The translations under genes and the position numbers were made by a program. Under the pieces are notes generated by a model. It saw nothing but the letters and a program-made list of their open reading frames with translations, had not been told where the DNA came from and searched no databases. A stretch of 64,000 nt of DNA, taken from the NCBI GenBank assembly GCA_038501625.1, contig JAZAYU010000256.1:186001-250000 (forward strand), given 5' to 3'. Position 1 is the stretch's first letter; the number at the start of each line of letters is the position of its first letter. This document shows positions 13,000 through 25,105 of the stretch, in pieces. Source of the DNA: Corbicula japonica (Eukaryota; Mollusca; Bivalvia; Venerida; Cyrenidae).

Positions 13000-15170
13000 A
13001 TTGAAACTTCCGCTTCCATTACAGTTCCTGGATGGCTGTTATTCCAATTTGATCCTTACCTAACTTAATAAGATAGAAAACTATATACAAATTTGAAATC
13101 TAATGATAAAAGTGATTCTGACAGGAACTTTGGACCTCCATACGTTAGTTAAGGGAACGCAAACATGCTCCTTGGATGGGATAATGCACAAACGGGTGTT
13201 CTTAGAAAGTTATGTTATGTTTAAAATAATTCATCGGCAACAACGGGTTTTTTATCCATGAAACCGAAAGAAGACGATATGTAAGGTTTGTTATTATTTA
13301 AATAATAGCAAAACGTACATCTCGTCTACTTATTTGGTATTAATTGACTTATCTCAACCAAATATTGTAGTTGGATATATACTGTTCAGCTTTTGCACAT
13401 GTTTTTGTTTGCTATGATTTTCAGTACAGACTGAATGTTGATCTTTGTTGTCGTGAATTTTTTTTCAATTTATACAACATTTGTTATACAGAACAGTGTT
13501 TATAATTATATTTTCTGCTTTTTATTTTTGAAATACATAAACTTTTTTGAAAAAAAAAACAAACAGCAACTTCTTGACAGTTTGTGCACTACCCCACCCA
13601 TTAACATGTTTGCGTATCTTAAAGAGTGAAACTCTTTTACCGCGACACCATAAACTTGTTCTATTCCCATCGTCGTCGTTGTTTTTGGTGGTTTCAGTTT
13701 GAGTTCTTATGCCAGCACATAATTGTTTTATGATTTGAGAGCTTTCCAACTAGATCATTATAGAAATCAGGTTGGCATGATCCGGGACTCGATCAAGTAT
13801 ATCAATTAAGTTTAGTTGTTTTTTTCCCACTTTTAATGCATTAACCCACAGATTTTGTTAATGACTGATTAAGTACAAACACCGTTGATATATAGTAACT
13901 AATTTAAAGTTTGTTTCGTTTTTTTAATACTGTTATTACATCATTAGAGCTTTCACACTCCGCACGCATATTTAGAAAAAAAAATATGGTTGCCAAATTT
14001 ATACCTTTGTAATGTTCCAATCTTACAAGTTCAAGTTATTGTTATACAGTCAAATATGTCTACAAAGACTACCCAAGGAAGAACCCAAAAGTGGTCTTTA
14101 AAGGCCGGTGGTCTTTGTTCACATGTAAATGTGTTCTTTAAATCAGTCAGTGGGACAAATAAAGTGTGATCTTTGTCCACAGGTGGTCTTTGTTTTCAGG
14201 TGATCTTTAGCACTGGTTTGAATGAACAAAGAAATTAGAATTATTCGTTCACCCTCAAAATAACATGCAGTATTGTTAAATCAATAGTAATTGCAGTGTA
14301 CTCATTTTCGTGGATTTTGTGAGAAGATCCGGATCTACGTGTGTAACAAAAACACAAAATATGTTTTGTATGTAAATATGACTAGAAAATTGAAAATCAC
14401 AAATACAAGAAACCATGAATATATACAATTTTACTGAAAATCACGAAAATTGTATGCCCACAAAAATATGGATTTATAGTACTTTCAAATTCAATAGGGT
14501 GCAAGTGATTAATCATGTATCACAAGTTTTACTAATCTATCATTGACATTTTATTATTGTTAAAATAATGATCATAACATTTTGTTTTAAGTTTGAAAAA
14601 TAACTGAATCACTTAAAAGCATGGCGACATTATTATAATCATTAAAATGTATTCTGTAATTCAAGGAAAATTCAAAATGAATATCATTTTGTTTTAAGTG
14701 GAAGTGATTGAATTATCCCGGATAAAAAGTGTTAAAAAGTATTTTTATTGAAAACCCAATATGTTAAACTTTATTGAACTTGTTTATAGTACCAACAAGT
14801 TAGCTGTTGTAAACCATTGCACATACTTGTTATATGCAAAGCATCGGCGAAATTTAGCCTCAATATTACAAACTTTAAGTTACGTGTTTAATCCTTTACT
14901 TTTTCCATTTAAACATCTAACAATGTTCTCAAAAATGTATATTTTCCATATTATATTGCATTATGATATTCATAAAAATCCCGAAATATACTTTTAATGA
15001 TTTGAATTATTATGATAATTAACCTTAAAGTTTATGTTTAAGATGATAACATGCAATTTTCTGTTTTTGTTAAATAGCTTTTATTTGTATTACCACTAAA
15101 TAAAAAATATTATATTTTCATTCCATTTTTGTTCTTTTGAAGCTATTACAATATTGTCAAAATGTACGTT
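13000..15170. other. AT-rich 3' flank of the TMEM179-like gene, no further gene seen
   Basis: No frame with domain similarity or clear splice sites was found. Short direct repeats of the word gtggtctttgtt lie near 14090-14200. AATAAA-like words occur, but none can be tied to the TMEM179-like transcript. From 15170 to 16400 the DNA remains non-coding, with an isolated tattatcgcg word at about 15195 that recurs near 22270. Confidence 0.45.
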
Positions 15171-16406
15171 TTTCATATTATGCCCGGTACGCGCTATTAT
15201 CGCGGTACTTGTTGGTTTTCCCTAGGTGTAAATAAATGCCGATCAAGTTAGCCTATTTGAGCACAGTAATTTTAACAACTAACCTTAGGTTTATCAAAAG
15301 AAAGTCAACAATCGCTCACAACGTTTACCCATGTTTTACAACATGCTGCCATGACAGTTGACCCAATTTACTATTGCAAAGGGAAGCAACTCTATATTAT
15401 CGCGTTATATGAGCATCGCTTTCTACGGAAGATAAAAAGGCTCTAAACTGAATGAAAATGTACTTACTTGGGAAACCACAGTTCTGTCATCTCAGGAATG
15501 TAATTTTTTAACAATTTTCACCAAGTCAAACTGTTTAAGGTAAGTAAATTTTTAATAACGTCCTTTAAGACAACGTCAGCTAGGTAACTGTAGAACAGTT
15601 CATGGACACATACTGTAAAATTACTCAAAATAAAACTGTTCTTTTGAGGTAATTACTGTTTTTAACTGTCTGATCACTTTTTGAACACTGTCTGAACACT
15701 TTAACTTTATAACAACTAATCTACATATATGCGTAGGTCTTTTTATGTCTAAACATTTTAACTGTTAATTAAGTCAACATATTTACTGTCAAAAACGTAT
15801 ATACATCTGTGCTCGATCGGTCTATGTGTAAGTGGGTTGCTGTGCTGAAGAACAGTGAGGGCAAAAGAATGTACTGTGCCGTCTCACTGTATGGGTATCA
15901 GAACAAAACTGTAAGTGTGTCCAATGGTTACACTTGTCGCACTCACAGGTGACCGTATCATTGTTAAAAAATAAAATTCCAATAAAGAAAAAAAGTTTTT
16001 GTGTTTTTGATATATTATAATCAAGGTTACCAAGAAGCGGGTCCCATACACTGATAGGGACCTCAAAGAACTGAAAAATTTTATCATTTAAACAAACAAA
16101 TCTAGCTTAAACAATACAGCAATAGATGAGTCTTGTATCATACTAACATGTCGCGAAAACCGATTTGAATTTCCTCCAACCGATTTTTTGCTACAGCTTT
16201 TCATATAGGCTCAAACATTGCCAAACGTTTTAGTCGACATCGATGAGGTGATCGCAAAAACCCATTTTGGTTACGGCATTACCTAGTGTCTATCGGCTTC
16301 TATGAAATATTCACACGGCGCATACATAAAATACATAGTTTCCAATCATTATCTACCAGTAACTTGTACCTGTTCTCGATCTAACGCTAAAACTTCCGTT
16401 GTTTTT

Positions 16407-16645
16407 GTTTGCGTCGTCTCAAATATTTACTTTGACAGCCATGATGCTTCCGAATGGCTACGATCAGTTTACGGAAATCGCCGATCTCAAATTTTGCAAC
16501 GATTTCTTCGATTGGCTGGTAGTCTAAAACGCCAGCCAATCGGAAAAAACAATTGCATAAAATGACATCGTCGTATTCCGTAAACTGACGAAGTCATTCG
16601 GAGGCATCATGGCTGTCAAAGTAAATATTTGAGACGATGCAAACA
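16407..16645. repeat. Inverted repeat bordering the satellite array
   Basis: The arm 16407-16478 (gtttgcgtcgtctcaaatat followed by ttactttgacagcc) is the near-exact reverse complement of 16574-16645, with a loop of about 95 bp that itself holds ggctggtagtctaaaacgccagcc. The right arm ends precisely where the first satellite monomer starts. Confidence 0.85.
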
Positions 16646-19600
16646 GACGTATTTGGTGCTCGTACTTCGAACCCAGATGGTAGCGCCATTTAAATGCAGC
16701 AACCCGAAAAAACGATTGGGTCGTGTGGCACTGATGATGAACGACCGGAAACCGCTTTTGGTTCGAGTTGCTGCAATTAAATGGAGCTTGTGTGCGTCGG
16801 TTTTCAATGCGCGTTTTTGAGGGCAAAAGCATTTGAAAAAATGGCTGTTTTTTCGGCAGTTTTCCCTATAAAAAGTACAGTTGGAATAATCCAATCTCTT
16901 TGAAAATTGCACGGTGTTTAGAGGTCTCTGAGGTGAGCTTATGGCCGGAATTTCAGAGCTCTAGACCGTCGGCGAGCGCTAGGGCGGGTGTAAAACCACT
17001 AAAAAAATCACAGCGTAAAATTTCAAAGTCCTAAAACGTTATACAGACGTATTTGGTGCTCGTACTTCGAACCCAGATGGTAGCGCCATTTAAATGCAGC
17101 AACCCGAAAAACGATTGGGTCGTGTGGCACTGATGATGAACGACCGGAAACCGCTTTTGGTTCGAGTTGCTGCAATTAAATGGAGCTTGTGTGCGTCGGT
17201 TTTCAATGCGCGTTTTTGAGGGCAAAAGCATTTGAAAAAATGGCTGTTTTTTCGGCAGTTTTCCCTATAAAAAGTACAGTTGGAATAATCCAATCTCTTT
17301 GAAAATTGCACGGTGTTTAGAGGTCTCTGAGGTGAGCTTATGGCCGGAATTTCAGAGCTCTAGACCGTCGGCGAGCGCTAGGGCGGGTGTAAAACCACTA
17401 AAAAAAACAGCGTAAAATTTCAAAGTCCGAAAACGTTATACAGACGTATTTGGTGCTCGTACTTCGAACCCAGATGGTAGCGCCATTTAAATGCAGCAAC
17501 CCGAAAAAACGATTGGGTCGTGTGGCACTGATGATGAACGACCGGAAACCGCTTTTGGTTCGAGTTGCTGCAATTAAATGGAGCTTGTGTGCGTCGGTTT
17601 TCAATGCGCGTTTTTGAGGGCAAAAGCATTTGAAAAAATGGCTGTTTTTTCGGCAGTTTTCCCTATAAAAAGTACAGTTGGAATAATCCAATCTCTTTGA
17701 AAATTGCAACGGTGTTTAGAGGTCTCTGAGGTGAGCTTATGGCCGGAATTTCAGAGCTCTAGACCGTCGGCGAGCGCTAGGGCGGGTGTAAAACCACTAA
17801 AAAAAACACAGCGTAAAATTTCAAAGTCCGAAAACGTTATACAGACGTATTTGGTGCTCGTACTTCGAACCCAGATGGTAGCGCCATTTAAATGCAGCAA
17901 CCCGAAAAAACGATTGGGTCGTGTGGCACTGATGATGAACGACCGGAAACCGCTTTTGGTTCGAGTTGCTGCAATTAAATGGAGCTTGTGTGCGTCGGTT
18001 TTCAATGCGCGTTTTTGAGGGCAAAAGCATTTGAAACAATGGCTGTTTTTTCGGCAGTTTTCCCTATAAAAAGTACAGTTGGAATAATCCAATCTCTTTG
18101 AAAATTGCACGGTGTTTAGAGGTCTCTGAGGTGAGCTTATGGCCGGAATTTCAGAGCTCTAGACCGTCGGCGAGCGCTAGGGCGGGTGTAAAACCACTAA
18201 AAAAAAACACAGCGTAAAATTTCAAAGTCCGAAAACGTTATACAGACGTATTTGGTGCTCGTACTTCGAACCTAGATGGTAGCGCCATTTAAATGCAGCA
18301 ACCCGAAAAAACGATTGGGTCGTGTGGCACTGATGATGAACGACCGGAAACCGCTTTTGGTTCGAGTTGCTGCAATTAAATGGAGCTTGTGTGCGTCGGT
18401 TTTCAATGCGCGTTTTTGAGGGCAAAAGCATTTGAAAAAATGGCTGTTTTTTCGGCAGTTTTCCCTATAAAAAGTACAGTTGGAATAATCCAATCTCTTT
18501 GAAAATTGCAACGGTGTTTAGAGGTCTCTGAGGTGAGCTTATGGCCGGAATTTCAGAGCTCTAGACCGTCGGCAAGCGCTAGGGCGGGTGTAAAACCACT
18601 AAAAAAAACAGCGTAAAATTTCAAAGTCCGAAAACGTTATACAGACGTATTTGGTGCTCGTACTTCGAACCCAGATGGTAGCGCCATTTAAATGCAGCAA
18701 CCCGAAAAAACGATTGGGTCGTGTGGCACTGATGATAAACGACCGGAAACCGCTTTTGGTTCGAGTTGCTGCAATTAAATGGAGCTTGTGTGCGTCGGTT
18801 TTCAATGCGCGTTTTTGAGGGCAAAAGCATTTGAAAAAAATGGCTGTTTTTTCGGCAGTTTTCCCTATAAAAAGTACAGTTGGAATAATCCAATCTCTTT
18901 GAAAATTGCACGGTGTTTAGAGGTCTCTGAGGTGAGCTTATGGCCGGAATTTCAGAGCTCTAGACCGTCGGCGAGCGCTAGGGCGGGTGTAAAACCACTA
19001 AAAAAAACACAGCGTAAAATTTCGAAGTCCGAAAACGTTATACAGACGTATTTGGTGCTCGTACTTCGAACCCAGATGGTAGCGCCATTTAAATGCAGCA
19101 ACCCGAAAAAACGATTGGGTCGTGTGGCACTGATGATGAACGACCGGAAACCGCTTTTGGTTCGAGTTGCTGCAATTAAATGGAGCTTGTGTGCGTCGGT
19201 TTTCAATGCGCGTTTTTGAGGGCAAAAGCATTTGAAAAAATGGCTGTTTTTTCGGCAGTTTTCCCTATAAAAAGTACAGTTGGAATAATCCAATCTCTTT
19301 GAAAATTGCACGGTGTTTAGAGGTCTCTGAGGTGAGCTTATGGCCGGAATTTCAGAGCTCTAGACCGTCGGCGAGCGCTAGGGCGGGTGTAAAACCACTA
19401 AAAAAAAACAGCGTAAAATTTCAAAGTCCGAAAACGTTATACAGACGTATTTGGTGCTCGTACTTCGAACCCAGATGGTAGCGCCATTTAAATGCAGCAA
19501 CCCGAAAAAACGATTGGGTCGTGTGGCACTGATGATGAACGACCGGAAACCGCTTTTGGTTCGAGTTGCTGCAATTAAATGGAGCTTGTGTGCGTCGGTT

Positions 19601-21670
19601 TTCAATGCGCGTTTTTGAGGGCAAAAGCATTTGAAACAATGGCTGTTTTTTCGGCAGTTTTCCCTATAAAAAGTACAGTTGGAATAATCCAATCTCTTTG
19701 AAAATTGCACGGTGTTTAGAGGTCTCTGAGGTGAGCTTATGGCCGGAATTTCAGAGCTCTAGACCGTCGGCGAGCGCTAGGGCGGGTGTAAAACCACTAA
19801 AAAAAACACAGCGTAAAATTTCAAAGTCCGAAAACGTTATACAGACGTATTTGGTGCTCGTACTTCGAACCTAGATGGTAGCGCCATTTAAATGCAGCAA
19901 CCCGAAAAAACGATTGGGTCGTGTGGCACTGATGATGAACGACCGGAAACCGCTTTTGGTTCGAGTTGCTGCAATTAAATGGAGCTTGTGTGCGTCGGTT
20001 TTCAATGCGCGTTTTTGAGGGCAAAAGCATTTGAAAAAATGGCTGTTTTTTCGGCAGTTTTCCCTATAAAAAGTACAGTTGGAATAATCCAATCTCTTTG
20101 AAAATTGCAACGGTGTTTAGAGGTCTCTGATGTGAGCTTATGGCCGGAATTTCAGAGCTCTAGACCGTCGGCAAGCGCTAAGGCGGGTGTAAAACCACTA
20201 AAAAAAACAGCGTAAAATTTCAAAGTCCGAAAACGTTATACAGACGTATTTGGTGCTCGTACTTCGAACCCAGATGGTAGCGCCATTTAAATGCAGCAAC
20301 CCGAAAAAACGATTGGGTCGTGTGGCACTGATGATAAACGACCGGAAACCGCTTTTGGTTCGAGTTGCTGCAATTAAATGGAGCTTGTGTGCGTCGGTTT
20401 TCAATGCGCGTTTTTGAGGGCAAAAGCATTTGAAAAAAATGGCTGTTTTTTCGGCAGTTTTCCCTATAAAAAGTACAGTTGGAATAATCCAATCTCTTTG
20501 AAAATTGCACGGTGTTTAGAGGTCTCTGAGGTGAGCTTATGGCCGGAATTTCAGAGCTCTAGACCGTCGGCGAGCGCTAGGGCGGGTGTAAAACCACTAA
20601 AAAAAACACAGCGTAAAATTTCGAAGTCCGAAAACGTTATACAGACGTATTTGGTGCTCGTACTTCGAACCCAGATGGTAGCGCCATTTAAATGCAGCAA
20701 CCCGAAAAAACGATTGGGTCGTGTGGCACTGATGATGAACGACCGGAAACCGCTTTTGGTTCGAGTTGCTGCAATTAAATGGAGCTTGTGTGCGTCGGTT
20801 TTCAATGCGCGTTTTTGAGGGCAAAAGCATTTGAAAAAATGGCTGTTTTTTCGGCAGTTTTCCCTATAAAAAGTACAGTTGGAATAATCCAATCTCTTTG
20901 AAAATTGCACGGTGTTTAGAGGTCTCTGAGGTGAGCTTATGGCCGGAATTTCAGAGCTCTAGACCGTCGGCGAGCGCTAGGGCGGGTGTAAAACCACTAA
21001 AAAAAAACACAGCGTAAAATTTCAAAGTCCGAAAACGTTATACAGACGTATTTGGTGCTCGTACTTCGAACCCAGATGGTAGCGCCATTTAAATGCAGCA
21101 ACCCGAAAAAACGATTGGGTCGTGTGGCACTGATGATGAACGACCGGAAACCGCTTTTGGTTCGAGTTGCTGCAATTAAATGGAGCTTGTGTGCGTCGGT
21201 TTTCAATGCGCGTTTTTGAGGGCAAAAGCATTTGAAAAAATGGCTGTTTTTTCGGCAGTTTTCCCTATAAAAAGTACAGTTGGAATAATCCAATCTCTTT
21301 GAAAATTGCACGGTGTTTAGAGGTCTCTGAGGTGAGCTTATGGCCGGAATTTCAGAGCTCTAGACCGTCGGCGAGCGCTAGGTCGGGTGTAAAACCACTA
21401 AAAAAAACACAGCTTAAAATTTCAAAGTCCGAAAACGTTATACAGACGTATTTGGTGCTCGTACTTCGAACCTAGATGGTAGCGCCATTTAAATGCAGCA
21501 ACCCGAAAAAACGATTGGGTCGTGTGGCACTGATGATGAACGACCGGAAACCGCTTTTGGTTCGAGTTGCTGCAATTAAATGGAGCTTGTGTGCGTCGGT
21601 TTTCAATGCGCGTTTTTGAGGGCAAAAGCATTTGAAAAAATGGCTGTTTTTTCGGCAGTTTTCCCTATAA
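16643..21670. repeat. Satellite DNA: 400-bp monomer, 12.6 tandem copies, four-monomer higher-order period
   Basis: Monomers begin with acagacgtatttggtgctcg at 16643, 17043, 17440, 17841, 18242, 18641, 19042, 19441, 19841, 20240, 20641, 21042 and 21442, spacing 397-401 bp. The last is cut off after about 229 bp. Copies differ by few substitutions and by the length of one A-run. Five private variants recur about 1,600 bp apart: gaaacaatgg (18033, 19633), cctagatgg (18271, 19870, 21471), gatgataaac (18731, 20330), ggcaagcgct (18571, 20170) and ttcgaagtcc (19021, 20620). The array has therefore been amplified as a tetramer. Open frames of up to 146 codons occur on both strands in every copy but begin and end at different points and show no domain, so no coding is called. 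Confidence 0.95.
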
Positions 21671-22510
21671 ACTGTATTATTTCATGCATTTGCAGTTAAA
21701 AGAAGAGTACACAAATTTAAAAAGAACGATTAATACGAAAAAGAGCCATAACTTTTTACATATAGAAAAAACAGTTAAAATTGTAATGAACACAGCTTTT
21801 GCAGTTTCCAATATCACATAGAATTTTGCATGAGCAACGTTTACACATGGTAACCTCGATTTAAGGTTTGTTCTGTTTTCAGGGAAATGTAAATTTCGCA
21901 ATCTGTTGGCAACGAAAATGACTTTCTTTCTTAAATCATACTTGTAAATCAACTTTGTTCAACGAACGAGTTTGCCCATTAAAGCAAACGGTGAATACGT
22001 AAAATTCACAACTTTGTGAAATCCGAAGTTACCAATATCATCTTTAAACGCTTTTTTTAGATCGACACTGAGTCAGTTAAGCAAAACAATTACAGAACGA
22101 AACAGAAATTTTATTCAGACTTCTTGTCATACAACAGGTATGTAAGAAACATAGAAACTTACATGTGTTCAACTTTAACATACACTAAAAGGTCACTTAT
22201 AACATTTCAAATCATAAAAAGTACAATTATGATTTTTATGAATAAGATTATGGAATGTATTACTCGGACTCGCTATTATCGCGGGCTCACTATTATCGCG
22301 GTATCCGGGTTTTGCGTTATTTTGGGACAACAACGCCACCTATATCGTGGTTCTGGTTGTCAAAAATGTAAACAGGAAGCGCTTCTTTCGCTCCGAAAAA
22401 AAAGTAAGCATGTAAAAATCAACGGTAAGTACTTACTTCTTCCATAAACAACAAAACATGACCTAGTCCAAATATTTTCTGACCCCCAACTGTAAAAAAT
22501 CGACTTTAAC
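21671..22510. other. Single-copy-looking DNA between satellite and small gene
   Basis: No gene was recognised. It contains two copies of a tattatcgcg word at 22266-22300, resembling one on the other side of the array at about 15195. This might mark the ends of a larger element carrying the satellite, but no continuous inverted or direct repeat was found to support that. Confidence 0.4.
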
Positions 22511-22516
22511 TTTATT
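22511..22516 (-). promoter_or_regulatory. Candidate polyadenylation signal of the small gene
   Basis: On the minus strand this reads AATAAA, about 61 bases after the stop codon at 22577-22579, the usual distance for a short 3' UTR. Confidence 0.5.
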
Positions 22517-22576
22517 AATCTTCCATATTTTCATTTGACCCTGAAAAGGGCCATGACTGCGAAACACCATGCTGGC

Positions 22577-22876
22577 TCAACCAGACACGATCCCCGCAGT
22601 CTCTGGGTACAGCTGACGCCTCAGTTCCTCGACCAGATCCGCCTTCATGTGAGCGTACTCCCGGTACATGTACATTACGCCCTTCAGGGTATCCAACTTC
22701 TGTTTCAAATTGTACTGTAATGCTCGGTTCTTTTTCTTCTTGGCGATCTTATAGCATTTGCGGACGTCACTTGCGCGTTGGTTGAGTACCACAATCTGGT
22801 CACAGGCTTTCTTGAAGCGTCGTTCAGCTTCCCTCAGCGTGAATCGTTTGTCAAGAGATTGCAATGCAGCTGGCAT
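22577..22876 (-). CDS. Small basic helical protein, function unknown (99 aa)
   Basis: A single uninterrupted frame begins MPAALQSLDKRFTLREAERR and ends ELRRQLYPETAGIVSG. The composition is that of a charged amphipathic helix or coiled coil (many K, R, E, Q; leucines in register such as LKQKLDTLKG and LVEELRRQL), with no signal peptide or membrane helix. Codon and base use is clearly richer in GC than the flanks. The start has a good context (A at -3, G at +4), an AATAAA lies 61 bases past the stop, and cAMP-response-type elements lie about 65-85 bases upstream of the ATG. I do not recognise the family. It could be a stand-alone intronless gene or the single coding exon of a gene with an untranslated 5' exon. 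No neighbour suggests a role. Confidence 0.72.
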   Translation of the reverse strand: MPAALQSLDKRFTLREAERRFKKACDQIVVLNQRASDVRKCYKIAKKKKNRALQYNLKQKLDTLKGVMYMYREYAHMKADLVEELRRQLYPETAGIVSG

Positions 22877-22939
22877 CTTTAAGAGCTCGAACTAGTATAA
22901 CTTACGTCGCGTTACTACGTTGGTAACGACCTTTGGACT

Positions 22940-22959
22940 TTACGTCATGACGTCGACGT
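22940..22959 (-). promoter_or_regulatory. Candidate CRE/ATF cluster upstream of the small gene
   Basis: The stretch contains TGACGTAA (minus strand, 22940-22947) directly followed by tgacgtcg, about 65-85 bp upstream of the ATG at 22876. TGACGTAA/TGACGTCA are the known CREB/ATF motifs. Function here is inference from position only. Confidence 0.35.
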
Positions 22960-23066
22960 TGGAATGTTTTACCTTTTGTTATTAAATAGCCTGAAAGTTA
23001 TGAAACATCTAAAATTAACCCTACTTCTAAGAGAGGTTAAGGTAGAATGTGTATCGAAAGTCCAGG

Positions 23067-23218
23067 ACTGAAGGTTATAAAGCTGACATTGGAAACCAGT
23101 CTCAAATCTCAAGCATCTGATTGGCTGAAGTGGCGACTGGAAACCAGTCTCAAATCTCAATCATCTGATTGGCTGAAATGGCGACTGGTCCATGCCCAGT
23201 TTTATAATCTTGGGCACA
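23067..23218. mobile_element. Palindromic MITE, copy 2 (rearranged)
   Basis: The left arm unit (ggaaaccagtctcaaatctc to gattggctga) is present twice in direct orientation at about 23091 and 23149, and the right arm is reduced to cccagttttataatcttggg. The copy has been rearranged into a direct repeat, unlike the hairpin copies elsewhere. Confidence 0.7.
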
Positions 23219-24340
23219 GAGCCGCAAACTACCCGCCCGGCGTTCTTGCGTACACGTATTGTGACCCATCTACAGTTGATTGATTTGTTTTCTTTTTGGT
23301 TTAACGACAAAGTCATGAATTAAAATCAGAGTTTATTCAGTTTTCTGGGTAAATTTTGAAATTATACACGTTAAAAGTTTATGATGGTTTCAAGGGAAAT
23401 CTCGCAAAAGAACGTAGAAGAAAGTGATATCGTGCTCGTGCTGTTAAATACTTTAGATGTCCTGATCAGATGGTCATCGAAAATCCGCACATTTCGCCCG
23501 ACAGTGTCGTACGATGAATACAACATTGTCGTGTGGTGTGTGGGTTGGAGTTAATTCACAACGAAAACATATTTTGTTCATGAGAGAATCTGACGGGTCT
23601 GCACTCTAGAACCTGGTTTAAACCCATAGTAATATTAGTTATGCTCTCGTCCCGTGTCCGTGATTCAGTAAGAAACTCTTCTTCTTTGATAGTTGTCGCA
23701 AGCTTGTCTTAAAGAGCGAAAGAAAATAGAGAAGATTGTATCCGTCGGCCAGTCCATCCTTCAGGATTTTGCGGCACTACAATATATGAACAATTCTTTT
23801 TTAGGAATTCGACTATATCAGGTTACACTTTAGGGGCTATCAAGTTTCAATTTCAGTTAGATTTTGCTTGCAGCCAAAACATCAAACACGATGGGCGATG
23901 ACTGATATTATAATGTCGTTGAGAAGTAACGCGGGGAAAATATAATTGGCAACGTTGCTCATTGTTAATCATGCCTTCAGGTTGCTTTCCTTTAAGCCAC
24001 ACATTTTGTAATTGTTTCAACATCCACAAGCGGAATGAATCCACAGCGACAAAAGTTTGTTGACAGCAAAACTTAATCTGGATGTAAAATACAGCGTCTT
24101 TTGATTGGAGCGGCAGTTCTAACAGTCGTCCCATGACAAAAAAAACGTGGTCGGCGTCTTGTGAAGTGCTGTAGTGCAACAAGCGTTTACGGAGGTTGCT
24201 CGCTGGGTCAAAATCTTATTGAAATCGAAATTGTAGTAATCTGCTCTCAATCCAAACAACCAATTGAATGATTTAAAATGACTTGGCAAATGTTCACTTA
24301 CCTCTTTAAACAATGTGCAGTAGTCATCACCTGGATTGGA

Positions 24341-24505
24341 GGTTATAAAACTGAGATTGTCAACCAGTCGCAAATCTCAAGCATCTGATTGGCTGAAATG
24401 GCGACTGAACTGAAAATGGAAACCAGTTTCAAATCTGGTCGCCTTTTCAGCCGATCAGATGCTTGATATTTGAGACTGGCTTCAAATTTCAGTTTTATCA
24501 TATTC
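24341..24505. mobile_element. Palindromic MITE, copy 3 (diverged)
   Basis: It starts with ggttataaaactgagattg. The arms contain cagtcgcaaatctcaagcat and the complementary cagatgcttgatatttgaga, and it ends near cagttttatcatattcagc. It has more mismatches than copies 4, 5 and 7. Confidence 0.65.
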
Positions 24506-25105
24506 AGCACTTATTGCAGGTCATAGCTACATGTGAAATCACTTGACTGTCACGAACATATCTTGCTCTAAATGCAGAACACCAAAAACGGATCGTGAAC
24601 AAAACAAGAATGTTCGATTATTCTCTTCCGAACGGTGTAAATTGCTCGTGATTTGGCACGTGAATAAAACGTTACTGTATTGTTAGTATTTCCATAGACT
24701 CTTCATATTAAAGCACACGTTTTACATTAGGTGATAACGACTACAATAGTTTGTTCTAATTTTTCTCTTTTTGTCGATAATTATGCCTTTATTGCGTTTT
24801 ATTAGTAATAAATGAACACTTACGTATATTCGTTCCTTTGGTTACATGCTTGGTTTTTGTTTGTTTTAATTACGCGGATACGTTATGGATATCATGAAAC
24901 GCGGATATGAATACCGCTGAAATTTGAGTGCTAGAAATGTAAAAACAAATAAAAACCAAGATTGTTTATAAGAATAATAGGTCATCATTATGTCGATCAA
25001 TAGCTATGCATAGCTAATGTTAACCTTTATATACAATACCGACTATAAATAAAAGTTTATTTCTTATTTCTATAACTGTAAAAGTTTAACTTTAATAGGA
25101 AGCGG

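Noticed and set aside
16524..21631. Dozens of 60-146 codon open frames on both strands of the satellite
   Set aside because: They recur only because the monomer recurs, differ in end points with single-base changes in the A-run, exist on both strands at once and show no domain or start context.
16643..21670. CRISPR-like or other direct-repeat array
   Set aside because: The repeats are continuous 400-bp monomers with no unique spacers, in animal DNA.
15180..22300. tattatcgcg words on both sides of the satellite as ends of one large element
   Set aside because: Only about 12-14 bases match and no longer inverted or direct repeat connects the two flanks.
23853..24373. Two overlapping minus-strand frames (109 and 84 codons)
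   Set aside because: The composition is vaguely protein-like, but they are in different frames, the second overlaps a MITE copy, and no family was recognised. They could be a dead element fragment.
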